Source of the DNA: Solanum dulcamara
Taxonomy: Eukaryota; Streptophyta; Magnoliopsida; Solanales; Solanaceae
DNA: 64,000 nucleotides
Reading direction: 5' to 3'
NCBI RefSeq assembly: GCF_947179165.1
Contig: NC_077242.1
Coordinates: 36,701,097-36,765,096 of the forward strand
The notes below the pieces were generated by a model. The model was given only the letters and a program-made list of their open reading frames with translations. It was not told the origin of the DNA and made no database searches. Shown here one piece after another: positions 11,717-20,835 of the stretch. Each line of letters begins with the position of its first letter. Positions within the stretch are counted from its first letter, which is position 1. The translations under genes were made by a program, and so were the position numbers.

Positions 11717-12658
11717 CTAAAAGTAGCCTATATATATATGTGTCCCTTGACTCATCAAGTCCATACTATTCTAGAAATTTCAAGACAAGAAGAGAGAAAA
11801 TTCTAGAGCAAGAAGAAGAAAAGAAACTCTAGGAAACTAGAGAAACTAGTGGCGGCCAAGAGGAAAAAAAATTGAGTTTTCCGATTTCGTTCCGTGAATT
11901 AATTATCTAGGGTGTAACATGATGTTATGAAGGTATTGGTAATGAAATTTTATGGTTTGGAGCAGCCCAAAACGTCACCGAACAGCCCCAAAGTTTTAGC
12001 CGCGCTAGGAGAGCTTCCGAGGCAAGTTTTGGAGAGTTTCGGGAAAGGTAAGGTCTCTCCTTTAAAATTTGAGTTTATGATGTGGTTATGAGGTGTATTA
12101 CATGTCCTAAATATGGCTGGAGGTAGAGAAATTATACAAGGATGCTTTATGTTAGAAACTACTAAATTAAAGTCGTAGTAGCTAAATCGAAGTCGCGTAG
12201 TGTGTTGTCGTTGAGGCGCTGCGGGTGCAGCTGGTTGGGTTATATGTTGCAGGCTTTTAAATTGTCTTAAAAAGGGTGAGGTTGCTTCTGGTTGCAGCCA
12301 CACGACCCCCCGTTTGGTATGGTTAAAGGTTTTACGAAATAAAGGTTAAAAACTCTATTTTGGTATCGTAGTTTTATGCTAGTTGTTTGGAGCTTGTGTT
12401 GTTTAAAGTGGAGGTGATTTGATTGTATATATACTGCTGGTTGTTGTTGTTGATATGATTTTTGACATGGTGGCCGAGTTGAGATCTCGGGGATGGTGTA
12501 TTTATAGGGGAGATACTGCCGAAATTTCGGCAGATTAGATATTAATTTGTTTGAAGGATTAAGAAAAGTATATGGTGATGAATCTAATGACTATGTCAAC
12601 TCTCTTGAATGTAGACTAACAAGTTGGAAGAATAAGAAAAGCTAGTAAGGCGCGGTAC

Positions 12659-12832
12659 AGGTATGTAAAGCGAACCTTTCTTTCTTTTGGCATGTCTTTG
12701 TCATAGGTATGTAAAGCTAACCGTTCCTTCTTTTGGCATGTCTTTGGCATAAGTATGTAAAGTTAACCGTTCCTTCTTTTGGCATGTCTTTGGCATAAGT
12801 ATGTAAGGCGTACCCTTCTTTTTCAAGGCATG
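12659..12832. repeat. 46-bp tandem repeat inside the solo LTR
   Basis: Three full copies start at 12659, 12705 and 12751, and a partial fourth at 12797. The shared core is GTATGTAAAG followed by TTCTTTTGGCATGTCTTTG. A looser relative occurs near 12970-13040. Confidence 0.9.
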
Positions 12833-13505
12833 ATTCCGATGTTATGGTTTCATAGGTGCTTCCATATATCCTTTGTTTTCAAAAGCTAGGTGTCAATGGT
12901 CCCAAGGAAATGACTACTTTTCCCATAATCCGTCAATGTTTTCCAAAATATCTATAGTTTCCCCAAAATAAAGGTTTACCCTTCTTTTTCTTGGCATGTT
13001 TTGACATAAATATATAGAGCTACTCTTTCTTTTTGGCATGATTTTTATGAAATAAGTAAATGACATTTTATACAATTTCAAGGAAGTCTTATTCGTAGAG
13101 CCACTAGGATGGACAATTTTCTTGAGTTTCCAAAGGATATTTTCTCGTGCTTAGATACGCGTATATGATTTTAAAATTTTTATTTTGATATAATTCATGG
13201 AAATTTTTAAAAGGTACTTGACATGACTCTTATCTTGATTTTGAATCATAGCTCATTCCGATTATTCTACGAGTCTTGGAAATTGGTCCTATGTGAATAT
13301 GTATACGATTTGGCGTCTTATAAGATTGTGACCTTATTCTACGTTCTCTTAATATTATGCTTCGTTGATGATCTCATCTTATAATGATTGTTCCTTCAAG
13401 GTGAGACAAAGCGATCATGGTTAGTCTATAATACAATCGGAGGTTACCGACCTTCCGTCACTCCGATAGATACATGACTTTCGTTGAGCTCTCCTTCATG
13501 CTGTC

Positions 13506-13535
13506 TATATGTATATGTATATGTATATGTATATG
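13506..13535. repeat. (TATATG)5 microsatellite
   Basis: Five perfect TATATG units followed by a GGGGGATATGGGG run, within the solo LTR. Confidence 0.95.
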
Positions 13536-14301
13536 GGGGATATGGGGAGGTGTATATGTGGCGCTATAGACGCATTCCCACCTGATCAGTTGGAGTAATT
13601 TTCATCCTGGATGCGGGATGCCCGGATGCGGGAAATATGTGGGCACGCCGACGTTGTTCGGTGATATGACTTCTATTTTCTATGAATATGAAAAAGATAT
13701 GTTTTTTTATGATAAGACAAGCATGCATGGCATCCGGCCTAAAAGGGCACTCATATGTACAGGTTACTCTCTTATCTCACTATATGTTCTATGATTCTAC
13801 GATATGGTTGTTCATACCTTATGTTCTTTGTTATGCTGATTTCCATGCCTTACATACTCAGTACATTACTCGTACTGACCCTCTTTTTCTTCGGGGGGCT
13901 GCGTTTCATGCCGCGCAGGTATACCCAGATGAGAAGAAGCTATTGTAGAAGATGTTGCAGCGGGGTTAGCAACTCCACTTGTTCCTGGAGTGCTGCCGAG
14001 TCAGAGTATATACGCTATGATGTTTCATTCGAAGTTAGAGACCTTGCAGACAAAGTTGTGGGTATAGAGTGTCAGCTTTGTAAGTGGCGTCACCAGCCGA
14101 TATGTTATTATGTCGTATGTTATGAGTTTTATGGGATGATAGATTTTGGAAAAATAATTCGGGTAGCTAAGTTATGCTTTTCATTTCTTATTGATGTAAA
14201 AGTCTAAAGAGATTAAGTATGTAAAATGAGGTAGCGGGTTCGCTCGGCTCCGAGTATGGGGTCGGGTGCCCATCACACCCTGTTGATATCGGGGTGTGAC
14301 A

Positions 14302-14766
14302 ACTCCTTTGCTTCAAGTTGATAAATTTCATCACCTTTTCCTTCCTCAACTCTAAGGGAAATAAACGATCAAGAAATACAACCTTAAAACTTTCCCAACC
14401 TATAGGGCCTCTTTCAACCCTTTCGGCCTTCCATTGGTCAAACCACACTTGAGAGACACCCCTAAGTTGGTAGGCCTCTATCTTCTCCTTCTCTTCCGAA
14501 GACATCCCCATAATATCCATAATCTTATATACCTCATAAAAAAAGTCTTGGGGATCCTCATCACCTTTCAAACCATGAAACTCAGGAGGATTCATCCTTG
14601 TGAAGTCTCTAACTCTTGAAGCCGGTGTGATCACATTTAAAGGAGCCATTACTCCTTGGTTGGCCACTATGCGAGCTAGCATAGTGATAGTGTTTCAAAA
14701 CTCCTCATAAGTTACTTGATTGGGAAGAGGACCATTTTCTTAAGGGATTTGTCTTCTCGGAGGCAT
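14302..14766 (-). pseudogene. Gypsy gag, N-terminal part
   Basis: Starts with ATG at 14766 (MPPRRQIP, then a stop) and contains a retrotransposon gag domain: RDFTRMNPPEFHG, EDPQDFFYEVYKI, then VSQVWFDQW, SFKVVFLDRLFP. This is the usual Ty3/gypsy capsid order. It breaks at 14302 where the solo LTR begins and resumes at 10987. Stops near the start codon (for example after QIP) show that it is dead. The open frame continuing to 14188 is a chimera with LTR sequence. Confidence 0.85.
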
Positions 14767-14969
14767 GTTCTAAAAAATCGCAAGGAATAATTCTAAGAAA
14801 GAAAAGACTTATAGTACCACTTTATCGCACAAAATGGATCATGAAAGAAGTAAGAATTCCTAAAACTCATCATAGCCTCCTACTCATAAGTGTGGTGCTC
14901 TTCACACCCATGAATAAGACTCTACTTGATGTTGTATGTTGGACACCCTAGGACACTTGAATAATCTTG

Positions 14970-14982
14970 TACTCTGATACTA
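14970..14982 (-). promoter_or_regulatory. Primer-binding site of the gypsy element (tRNA-iMet type)
   Basis: The minus strand reads TAGTATCAGAGTA a few bases inside the 5' LTR, two or three mismatches from the canonical plant TGGTATCAGAGC site. Confidence 0.75.
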
Positions 14983-14987
14983 AGTTT

Positions 14988-16617
14988 TTCATGACCCGAC
15001 ATAGGGCCTAGTCGTAACATGGTGATTGAGACCCCGGATCCAACCAAGACTCTTGTACATATCATAAGAATTCATAAGGTAATGCAAAAGCGAAAATATC
15101 ATAAGAGAGTCTAAACTATGAATAGTAAATAAAGAACATCACATCACAACATAGACTCAGAACATTTATCCAACTAGATGCCTCTACACATGAGTATGGG
15201 CAGGGGCTAAGACATGTCCCTAGCTCACCCTCAATATGAAACATAATAAAAATTCTTTGAAACAACAACTAACTCGATGACTAGTCCACGATAAATGAGG
15301 ACTCACCACAAACACCGCCAGATAGAAAAGCTTAACTATCCAGGTGGATAAATATAAACTTCAACCTCAAACCCTACATTATGAGACAATGTAGGCAAAA
15401 AATATGCATAAGTACGTTGGAATACACTAAGTATGTAGGCAATACAACGCATAGAAAACCATGTTTGTACAAATGACCATTTTAACTAGCATGATACTAG
15501 AAGTAGTAAAAATTATAAGTAGTCTTTAAGAAGGATCAATTCATAATAAACCATAAGAGTATCATATAAAGTAAAATATAGGATTAGTCATTTAAAACAT
15601 AAAAAGGACCATACATATGTGGGATAGGAACCATAACCAACAATAAGACCATGCGAGCTATAACATGGAATCACAATATTACCCCTACATCATAGAAATA
15701 GGGAATTTAATTACCAAGGTAGACTCTACCCCGCTAGGCGGGTCATGCATATGCTATATGTGGATCTACTAGCTAGGCCATGAAGGCAATCCTATGGTGG
15801 CACGTAGATATCAGACAAGAGACTTTATATAAGGACTCCGTATTTCAAGCCCCTACCTCAAGTCCACATTCGATGATAAGTCAAATCCTACGGAATACAT
15901 ACATAGCATAAAAATCATAATTTTATATGTCATAGTCATTATCATAGGTTTGAAAATCATAGAGTAGCTCATTTTCATAACATAAGTGCAATGCGGGTAT
16001 TGCTCTTCCACATTATAAATCATACATACATAGACATAATTCATACTTTGAAATTCATGATCATAGCTTATACTTGAAATTAGGGTAAAACATGAATGCA
16101 TGATCAATTGACTTGAAAATTATGAAATTGACTTGAAAACATGCATGATCATAAACTTTATATTAGCCCATACATAATTCATATAGATAGTATCATTAGG
16201 AAGTATAATTGAAAATACTCATATTTTACGTCATGAACTCTAGAGATCAAAATAGGAGAATTCATGGAAAAACTCTTCAATGTAATTAAATAACCATCAA
16301 TTTATATCAAAATAGACTCATAATCATAATTTGAATCATAATTCGTACAATAGGAATAGAACGCCCTTCCTAAAAATCCAACTCAGCCAGAAACGCAGAC
16401 TTGTCGTGGACTTTTCTATTTTATGCAGTTTCTTGAAAAATCTATATTTTGATCTATGGGTACTAAAAATCCACCGAAACTATTTTCCTGCAGGTTTTGA
16501 TCCCCTGATCAATATTCCGAACTCAGATTTCTAAAAAGATTAAGGATTAGGCGTTACATGAGTGGCCTAATTCCAAGGCATTCTTAAGGCACTTGTGATT
16601 TTTTTAGGGATGTTACA
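14988..16617 (-). repeat. 5' LTR of the gypsy element (1630 bp, internally deleted)
   Basis: Close copy of 6832-8881 but lacking about 335 bp: sequence equivalent to about 8210-8543 is missing at about 16360. Smaller indels lie nearby. The inner end reads TTTCATGAC where the other LTR has TGTCATGAC. The outer end ...ATGTTACA is next to the duplicated CCATG. Confidence 0.9.
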
Positions 16618-17248
16618 CCATGATAGGCATATGTAGCATCCAATCTACATTTACTATAGCCCTATCTATTTTGCTACAAGTATGGCCATTAGTCCAGGTG
16701 TAAGAACCCCCAACTATTTTCAATTTAGCCATCTCTGTATCAATCATAAATTCATTGAAATCTTTGATTTCCATATCTTGCACTGGTTTGGCTTGTGGTC
16801 TGTCTTCAGCCTGTAATACTACATTATAGTCCCCTATACACAACATAGGTTCCTTAATACTTCCAACCATGTTCTTCAAATCTTCCCATAATTTTTCCCT
16901 GTCATGTATTGTATGCAATCCGTACACTGCCACAAACACAATCTTCAAACCATTTCCTTGAACTCTCACAGTTAATTGAATGTATTGGTCAGATTTCCTT
17001 TCCAGAGTGCATTCTTCATGTTGAGGGTCCCAAATTACCCAAATTCTATTCTTGTCAGTGAATCCATAGTTCTCATCATACTTCCATCTTGGAGATATTT
17101 TTTGAATCACTTTATTTTCCATCTCTATTTTTACTTTATGTTCTAAGGCTGCTATAATGGCAACGTTATTCTGCTTCATAAATAACTTTAATTCCTCCTG
17201 CTTATAAAGCTTATTTATTCCTCTAGTGTTCCTAGTAACTAGATGCAT
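16618..17248 (-). pseudogene. LINE ORF2 start: APE-type endonuclease
   Basis: Opens at 17248 (MHLVTRNTRGINKLYKQEEL) and shows the endonuclease blocks in order: NVAIIAALEHKV (metal-binding E), VFVAVYGLH, MLCIGDYNVVL (GD-N motif), then GGSYTWTNG and KIDRAIVN. In an intact enzyme it nicks target DNA to start reverse transcription. It is cut at 16618 by the gypsy insertion. Reading on at 6826 in the same phase gives GIVDHT, the family's last catalytic SDH-like block, before a frameshift. This supports the two halves having been one gene. Confidence 0.85.
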
Positions 17249-17285
17249 ACTAATTAGTATTTAGTTTAGCCCCTACCCCCACCTT

Positions 17286-18179
17286 TTACATACATTGTCC
17301 TTCTTCCCTACTTATAGAGTCATACTCATACACTCCCAGATTATCAAACTCAATTTGAACTTGTAAACTGATTTGTTGCTTTGGAGTAGGCTTACCTGCT
17401 AAATTTAATGGTACCTGTTTCCATTGCTCCTTTGTAGGTACATCTTTAGCCCATCTGTCTTTTGTATCACTTTCTCTCCTTCTTATTGTGCTCAATCTTC
17501 TATATCCATTTGCTCACTCGTCTTGGTGGTGCTCGTGGTCTTATTCCCTCCCTAACTGGCATTTATGTCCCACTTGAAAACACTTCTCACGATACTCTGG
17601 CACTCATTCATACTACATATCTTTTTTAAACACCCTACCATTAGGATCTTCCACCTTTAACTTCTTTGGTCACTCTCTAGCAACATCCATATCAATAAGA
17701 ACACGAGTAAATGAAATTCGATCCACTTTAGTAGTACATTCATCAGTATAAAGAGGCATTCCTAATCCACTACTTATTTGACTTAGTGAATCCATACTCC
17801 AATAATTTAAAGGCATATTTGTGTATTTTACCCAAATAGGAATTGTTTGTAGAACTTCTTTGTTAAAATCAAAGTCAGGACTCCATACCTTCACAATGAT
17901 ACAATAATTTTTCATCATATGAGGTCCTAAGTGGAGGAATTCATTTTGATCATCCAAATTTGCAAATCGAGCTAGGAAGTATCCATCATTGTGGTAGTAC
18001 ACTTTTGATTTACTTACAGTGTTTACCTGATGAGCAATGTATCTTTCCACAACACTTATGGTAGGTGAATCTCCAACAACAAATAAGATCAATGCTTGCT
18101 TCCATTCCTCCGTAGCTCTGTCCATCTCCACAACCTTTTCCCCATTTTTCATAATCGGAGCTACATAACTAAGTCCCAT
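17286..18179 (-). pseudogene. LINE ORF1, DUF4283-like nucleic-acid-binding protein
   Basis: The open part 18179-17670 carries the DUF4283-type fold of plant L1 ORF1: ERYIAHQVNTVSKSKVYYH, FLARFANLDDQNEFL, NYCIIVKVWSPDFDF, then IPIWVKYTNMPLNYW and IDMDVARE. The region 17669-17496 should hold the CCHC knuckle but is frameshifted and lacks a clear C-C-H-C. A further open piece lies at 17495-17286. Such proteins coat LINE RNA. This copy is broken. Confidence 0.75.
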
Positions 18180-18703
18180 ACCGTTAGCTGATAATCTGTT
18201 TGTAAGAAAGAAATTAGCCTATTTTAGCTTAGGTTCTTTATTCATCTCCAACTTCCTTTGTGCAGGTTTAGCCATTATCTCAATACTTTCATCATATTCA
18301 TCCACATGTACCCCGAGATCACTCTTTGCTGCAATACCTTGCTTCGCCCTACTAGATCCATCACCAGTTACTGTTCCATTGGTGTGTGGTGTGACCTCCC
18401 TCGAGGGGTGTGGAGGCCACTATTCTATTTCTTGTTGACATTATTTCTCCTTGGTTCCTACTTGGCAATCTAGATCTGTATTCCCCAGTCCTTTAGGTGT
18501 CTCCCCCAACTTGATGAGCTCCTTCTTCTTGCTATCTAGATCTGTATTCCCCAGTCCTTTAGGTGTCTCCCCATCTTGATGAGCTCCTTCTTCTTCCTTC
18601 CCCTAGACATTTCTGATCAGTAGGCACACGTTAGAAATTCACGCTATCATGCATCGAGAGCATTTTTATTAACTAGATACAATTGTTTCTTTTGTTTTCT
18701 CTG
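18180..18703 (-). repeat. LINE 5' UTR with a 66-bp tandem duplication
   Basis: Upstream of ORF1. The segment from ATCTAGATCTGTATTCCCC is repeated with a 66-bp period (copies begin 18468 and 18534; the second lacks two or three bases). Runs rich in CTTCTT on the plus strand (GA-rich on the LINE sense strand) follow. The end at 18703 is set by the 10-bp duplication. Confidence 0.6.
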
Positions 18704-18713
18704 TTTACTTCCT

Positions 18714-19655
18714 TAATTGGCAATTTGTTAAATGTTGGTGAAGAAAAATATGTGAAAAACACTGAAACAAAGAGGCTTCAAAAGAATGTGCTGACAAGTT
18801 CATATATTTTCAAAAAATATTTAAAGAAAAATGTAGAAAAAGTTTTAACTAGGCAATGACAAACAAGCAAATTACAAGACATCTATCCCATTGCAAACTC
18901 ATACTAAAAATAATTCACTCCCATAGAATCAACACTTGATGTCATGGAGGTCTACATCAAAAGGCCTATGCTCCATAAATATCAACACTTGAAATGTTTG
19001 GTAATCTCATTTAAAATCTTATAAGTTAGTGAGAGCACACTTTAATTTATTTAATAATATCTCTAATGGGCCCCTCACCTTGATACTTTTTCTTAGTCAA
19101 ACACACAAAAAACAATTCTAGTATTGGGTGGTTGCGAGACTCAAACTTATAGGACCTTTGCCTACTCTGGTGACATATTGAAGTGTGTGACCATGCCAAC
19201 TAAATGCTTAAGCTGTTAGAAAGAGCACACTTTGATTTACTTTATTATATCTCTACACATTGCAATGCAAATATTCCAATTGAGAGAACTCAATCAAGCA
19301 TGTCATTATATTCAATGAAGAAAGTATTTTTATGCCTAACTTTTACAATAATCCTAGACAGTAGTCAAGTACTGATATACAAGTCTTAATTTATATGATA
19401 CTTTTATTTTGAAACTATTGAAGCTTGTCAACAGTCACAAAAAATATAAATTGTTACAAAGAAAAATTGTATTTACTTAATCATCTCTTAAATATGCTTG
19501 CCATATGCGATCTTGATTCTTTTCAATGAGACAAGCATGTGGATTTTTTATTAATAATGGTGGCAATAAAATTCCTATCCATAATCCTTGTTTGCTCTGA
19601 TATCATATTAAAGCATCCACTACCTCATTAAAAAGCTTAAGCCATTAGTAAAGAG
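18714..19655. repeat. Intergenic stretch with three copies of an AGAGCACAC repeat
   Basis: No gene seen. The motif AGAGCACACTTTAATTTA or a close variant occurs at about 19032 and 19214. A third copy is split by the copia insertion (left part to 19655, resuming at 26272). Copies two and three are preceded by CTTAAGC(T/C) and, further upstream, by CTACTCTGGTGACATATT (about 19162) or TGCTCTGATATCATATT (about 19593). Both look like degenerate reverse complements of a tRNA-iMet primer site. They are probably remnants of small LTR (TRIM-like) elements. Confidence 0.4.
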
Positions 19656-20583
19656 TGTTGGGTTTAATTGATAGGCTGAATGGGAAATTGAGGGAAAAAG
19701 AAGTGGAAAGGAAATGATATGTTCTCTCTTATTTTATTAAATAAGCTTTGGTCCCACATAGGTGGTGGAAATGAAAAGTCTCCTATTTAAAAATAGAAGC
19801 ACTCCTTCATGTTGCTAAAGGGTCAAGAAGAGGGTCTCCCCTCGCGCCGTCGTCGTCGTCGCTCGCTCGGCTTCGGCTTCGGCTACGGCTACGGCTTCGG
19901 CTTCGGCTTCGGCATCGGATACGGCTATGGCTATGGCTACGGCTTCGGCTTCGGATTTGGATTTGGATTTGGTCAATTGATATGATTGATTGATAATCTT
20001 TTTGGACCAAATTTTCTTTAAATTTTTAATTAATTAATATTATTTATTTAATTAATTAATTAAGTGGAAAAAAAAAATCCTGACCCGCGACCCGTTTCTT
20101 CCCGGATTAATTTAAAATTTCCCTCCGTTTTTTCCAACGGATTTTTGAATGGTTGCAACCTTGTCCGAAAAGTTGCAAACCTTCTCAACAGGCAAACCTT
20201 TTCCCAACAGGTGCCTTTTCTGAAAAGATATCAACAGTCTATATATATCTGTAAAATCTTCAGAATGTTCCATACGAAATTCTGAACATACCATCTTCTT
20301 CTTCTTCTTTCTGCACTTCCTAAAATCGTGTGATATACATCCTTCAAGTGGTTCGCTGTCATCAAAGATTTGCAGTACCTCTACTTTGGTGAGTAATCGT
20401 TCTATCCTGGGAGGAAAGATTCCAAAAACCTCGGGTACTTTGAGGGGAATAATTTCCTTAAGGACACACTGTGCACTCAGTGGGCTCGATTCTGTTTCTG
20501 CATTAATATTTTCAGATTCTATTTTTTATTATTTTCAGAAGTTTCTGTTACTGTTTAATATTTTCCAATACAGTTTACTAACA
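19656..20583 (+). repeat. 5' LTR of the copia element (928 bp)
   Basis: Runs from TGTTGGGTTTAATTGATAGG to CAGTTTACTAACA. It contains a hexanucleotide minisatellite (19866-19972), two GACCCGC-type units (20082-20094), and a TATA-like TCTATATATATCT (20238-20250), so transcription probably starts near 20270-20290. The segment ATAATTTCCTTAAG (20449-20462) is complementary to the sequence just inside the LTR. Confidence 0.95.
19866..19972. repeat. Hexanucleotide minisatellite in the 5' LTR
   Basis: About 107 bp of 6-bp units of the type GGCTTC, GGCTAC, GGCTAT and GGATTT, ending before GGTCAATTGA. The counterpart in the 3' LTR (25551-25645) is 95 bp, two units shorter, with a different unit order and more GGATTT units. 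Confidence 0.95.
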
Positions 20584-20585
20584 AT

Positions 20586-20599
20586 CTTAAGGAAATTAT
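20586..20599 (+). promoter_or_regulatory. Candidate unconventional primer-binding region of the copia element
   Basis: Starting 3 nt after the LTR, CTTAAGGAAATTAT is a perfect reverse complement of 20449-20462 in the LTR. The canonical TGGTATCAGAGC is absent between LTR and gag. This could mark self-priming, or the site could pair with a tRNA I do not recognise. Confidence 0.35.
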
Positions 20600-20686
20600 A
20601 TTATTATTGTTTTCTAACCAAACTGTATTCTATCTTTGGAGACTAAAACCTGTGTGGTTTTCTACTCCGTATGAAATAAATATTCT

Positions 20687-20763
20687 GATTTGAAGAGTAT
20701 AAAAACTTCATTGGAATATTAAAGTTCATACTTGTACAACGATTTGAAGAGTATAAAAACTTC
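20687..20763 (+). repeat. Two 23-bp direct repeats in the copia leader
   Basis: GATTTGAAGAGTATAAAAAC plus TTC occurs identically at 20687-20709 and 20741-20763, 54 bp apart start to start, in the untranslated leader shortly before gag. Each contains TATAAAA. The repeat could have regulatory or packaging meaning, but this is only inference. Confidence 0.85.
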
Positions 20764-20835
20764 GTCGTTGTTTTTGTAAAAGGTCTGATATTCTGAAATA
20801 TTAAGACAGTTTGTCTATTTTGACAGTGAAAAGAA

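Larger units (their letters stand above)
10993..14301 (+). mobile_element. Large solo LTR (3309 bp) nested in the gypsy gag
   Basis: Begins TGTTATATCCCGCATTTTGG, ends GATATCGGGGTGTGACA, and is flanked by the perfect duplication ACTCC (10988-10992 and 14302-14306). It has no gag or pol coding capacity. A TATA-like run (CTATATATATATG, about 11730-11742) precedes a purine-rich leader, and three tandem repeat blocks are present. Its last 1.2 kb resembles the reverse complement of 62888-64000, so the two are related LTRs. Best read as the product of LTR-LTR recombination. A very large non-autonomous element cannot be excluded. Confidence 0.8.
6832..16617 (-). mobile_element. Ty3/gypsy LTR retrotransposon (Del/Tekay-like) inserted in the LINE
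   Basis: Two related LTRs (6832-8881 and 14988-16617) bound an internal region with gag, protease and integrase relics, all on the minus strand. The element is flanked by a perfect 5-bp duplication CCATG at 6827-6831 and 16618-16622. Ends are TG...CA on the plus strand (TGTCATGAC... and ...TGTTACA). The primer site is at 14970-14982 and the polypurine tract at 8884-8896. RT and RNase H are missing, and the gag is split by a later solo LTR at 10993-14301. It depends on another element for mobility, or died by deletion after insertion. Lineage is judged from the integrase tail. Confidence 0.9.
3991..18703 (-). mobile_element. L1-type LINE, near full length, split by a gypsy insertion
   Basis: Minus-strand order from the 5' end: 5' UTR (18703-18180), ORF1 with DUF4283-like domain (18179-17286), endonuclease start (17248-16618), [gypsy 16617-6832], endonuclease end, reverse transcriptase and C-terminal region (6826-4112), short 3' UTR and an A tail seen as T8 at 3992-3999. 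A 10-bp direct repeat TTTACTTCCT lies at 3981-3990 and 18704-18713, exactly outside the inferred ends, and is the likely target-site duplication. Multiple frameshifts and stops make the element inactive. Without the insertion it would be about 4.9 kb, a shortish plant L1. Confidence 0.8.

Noticed and set aside
11438..12303. Several minus-strand frames of 62-117 codons
   Set aside because: They fall in the solo LTR, overlap one another in different frames, and translate tandem repeats; no protein family resemblance.
12659..12832. Possible CRISPR-like array
   Set aside because: Units are adjacent 46-bp tandem repeats without unique spacers, in a plant LTR.
14188..14301. C-terminal extension of the gag frame
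   Set aside because: This part is read into the nested solo LTR past the ACTCC junction, so it is a chimera and not gag.
19807..20010. Minus-strand frame coding an arginine-serine-rich peptide (also 25492-25683)
   Set aside because: It is the complement of the hexanucleotide minisatellite in the copia LTRs; a 6-bp repeat automatically stays open in frame.
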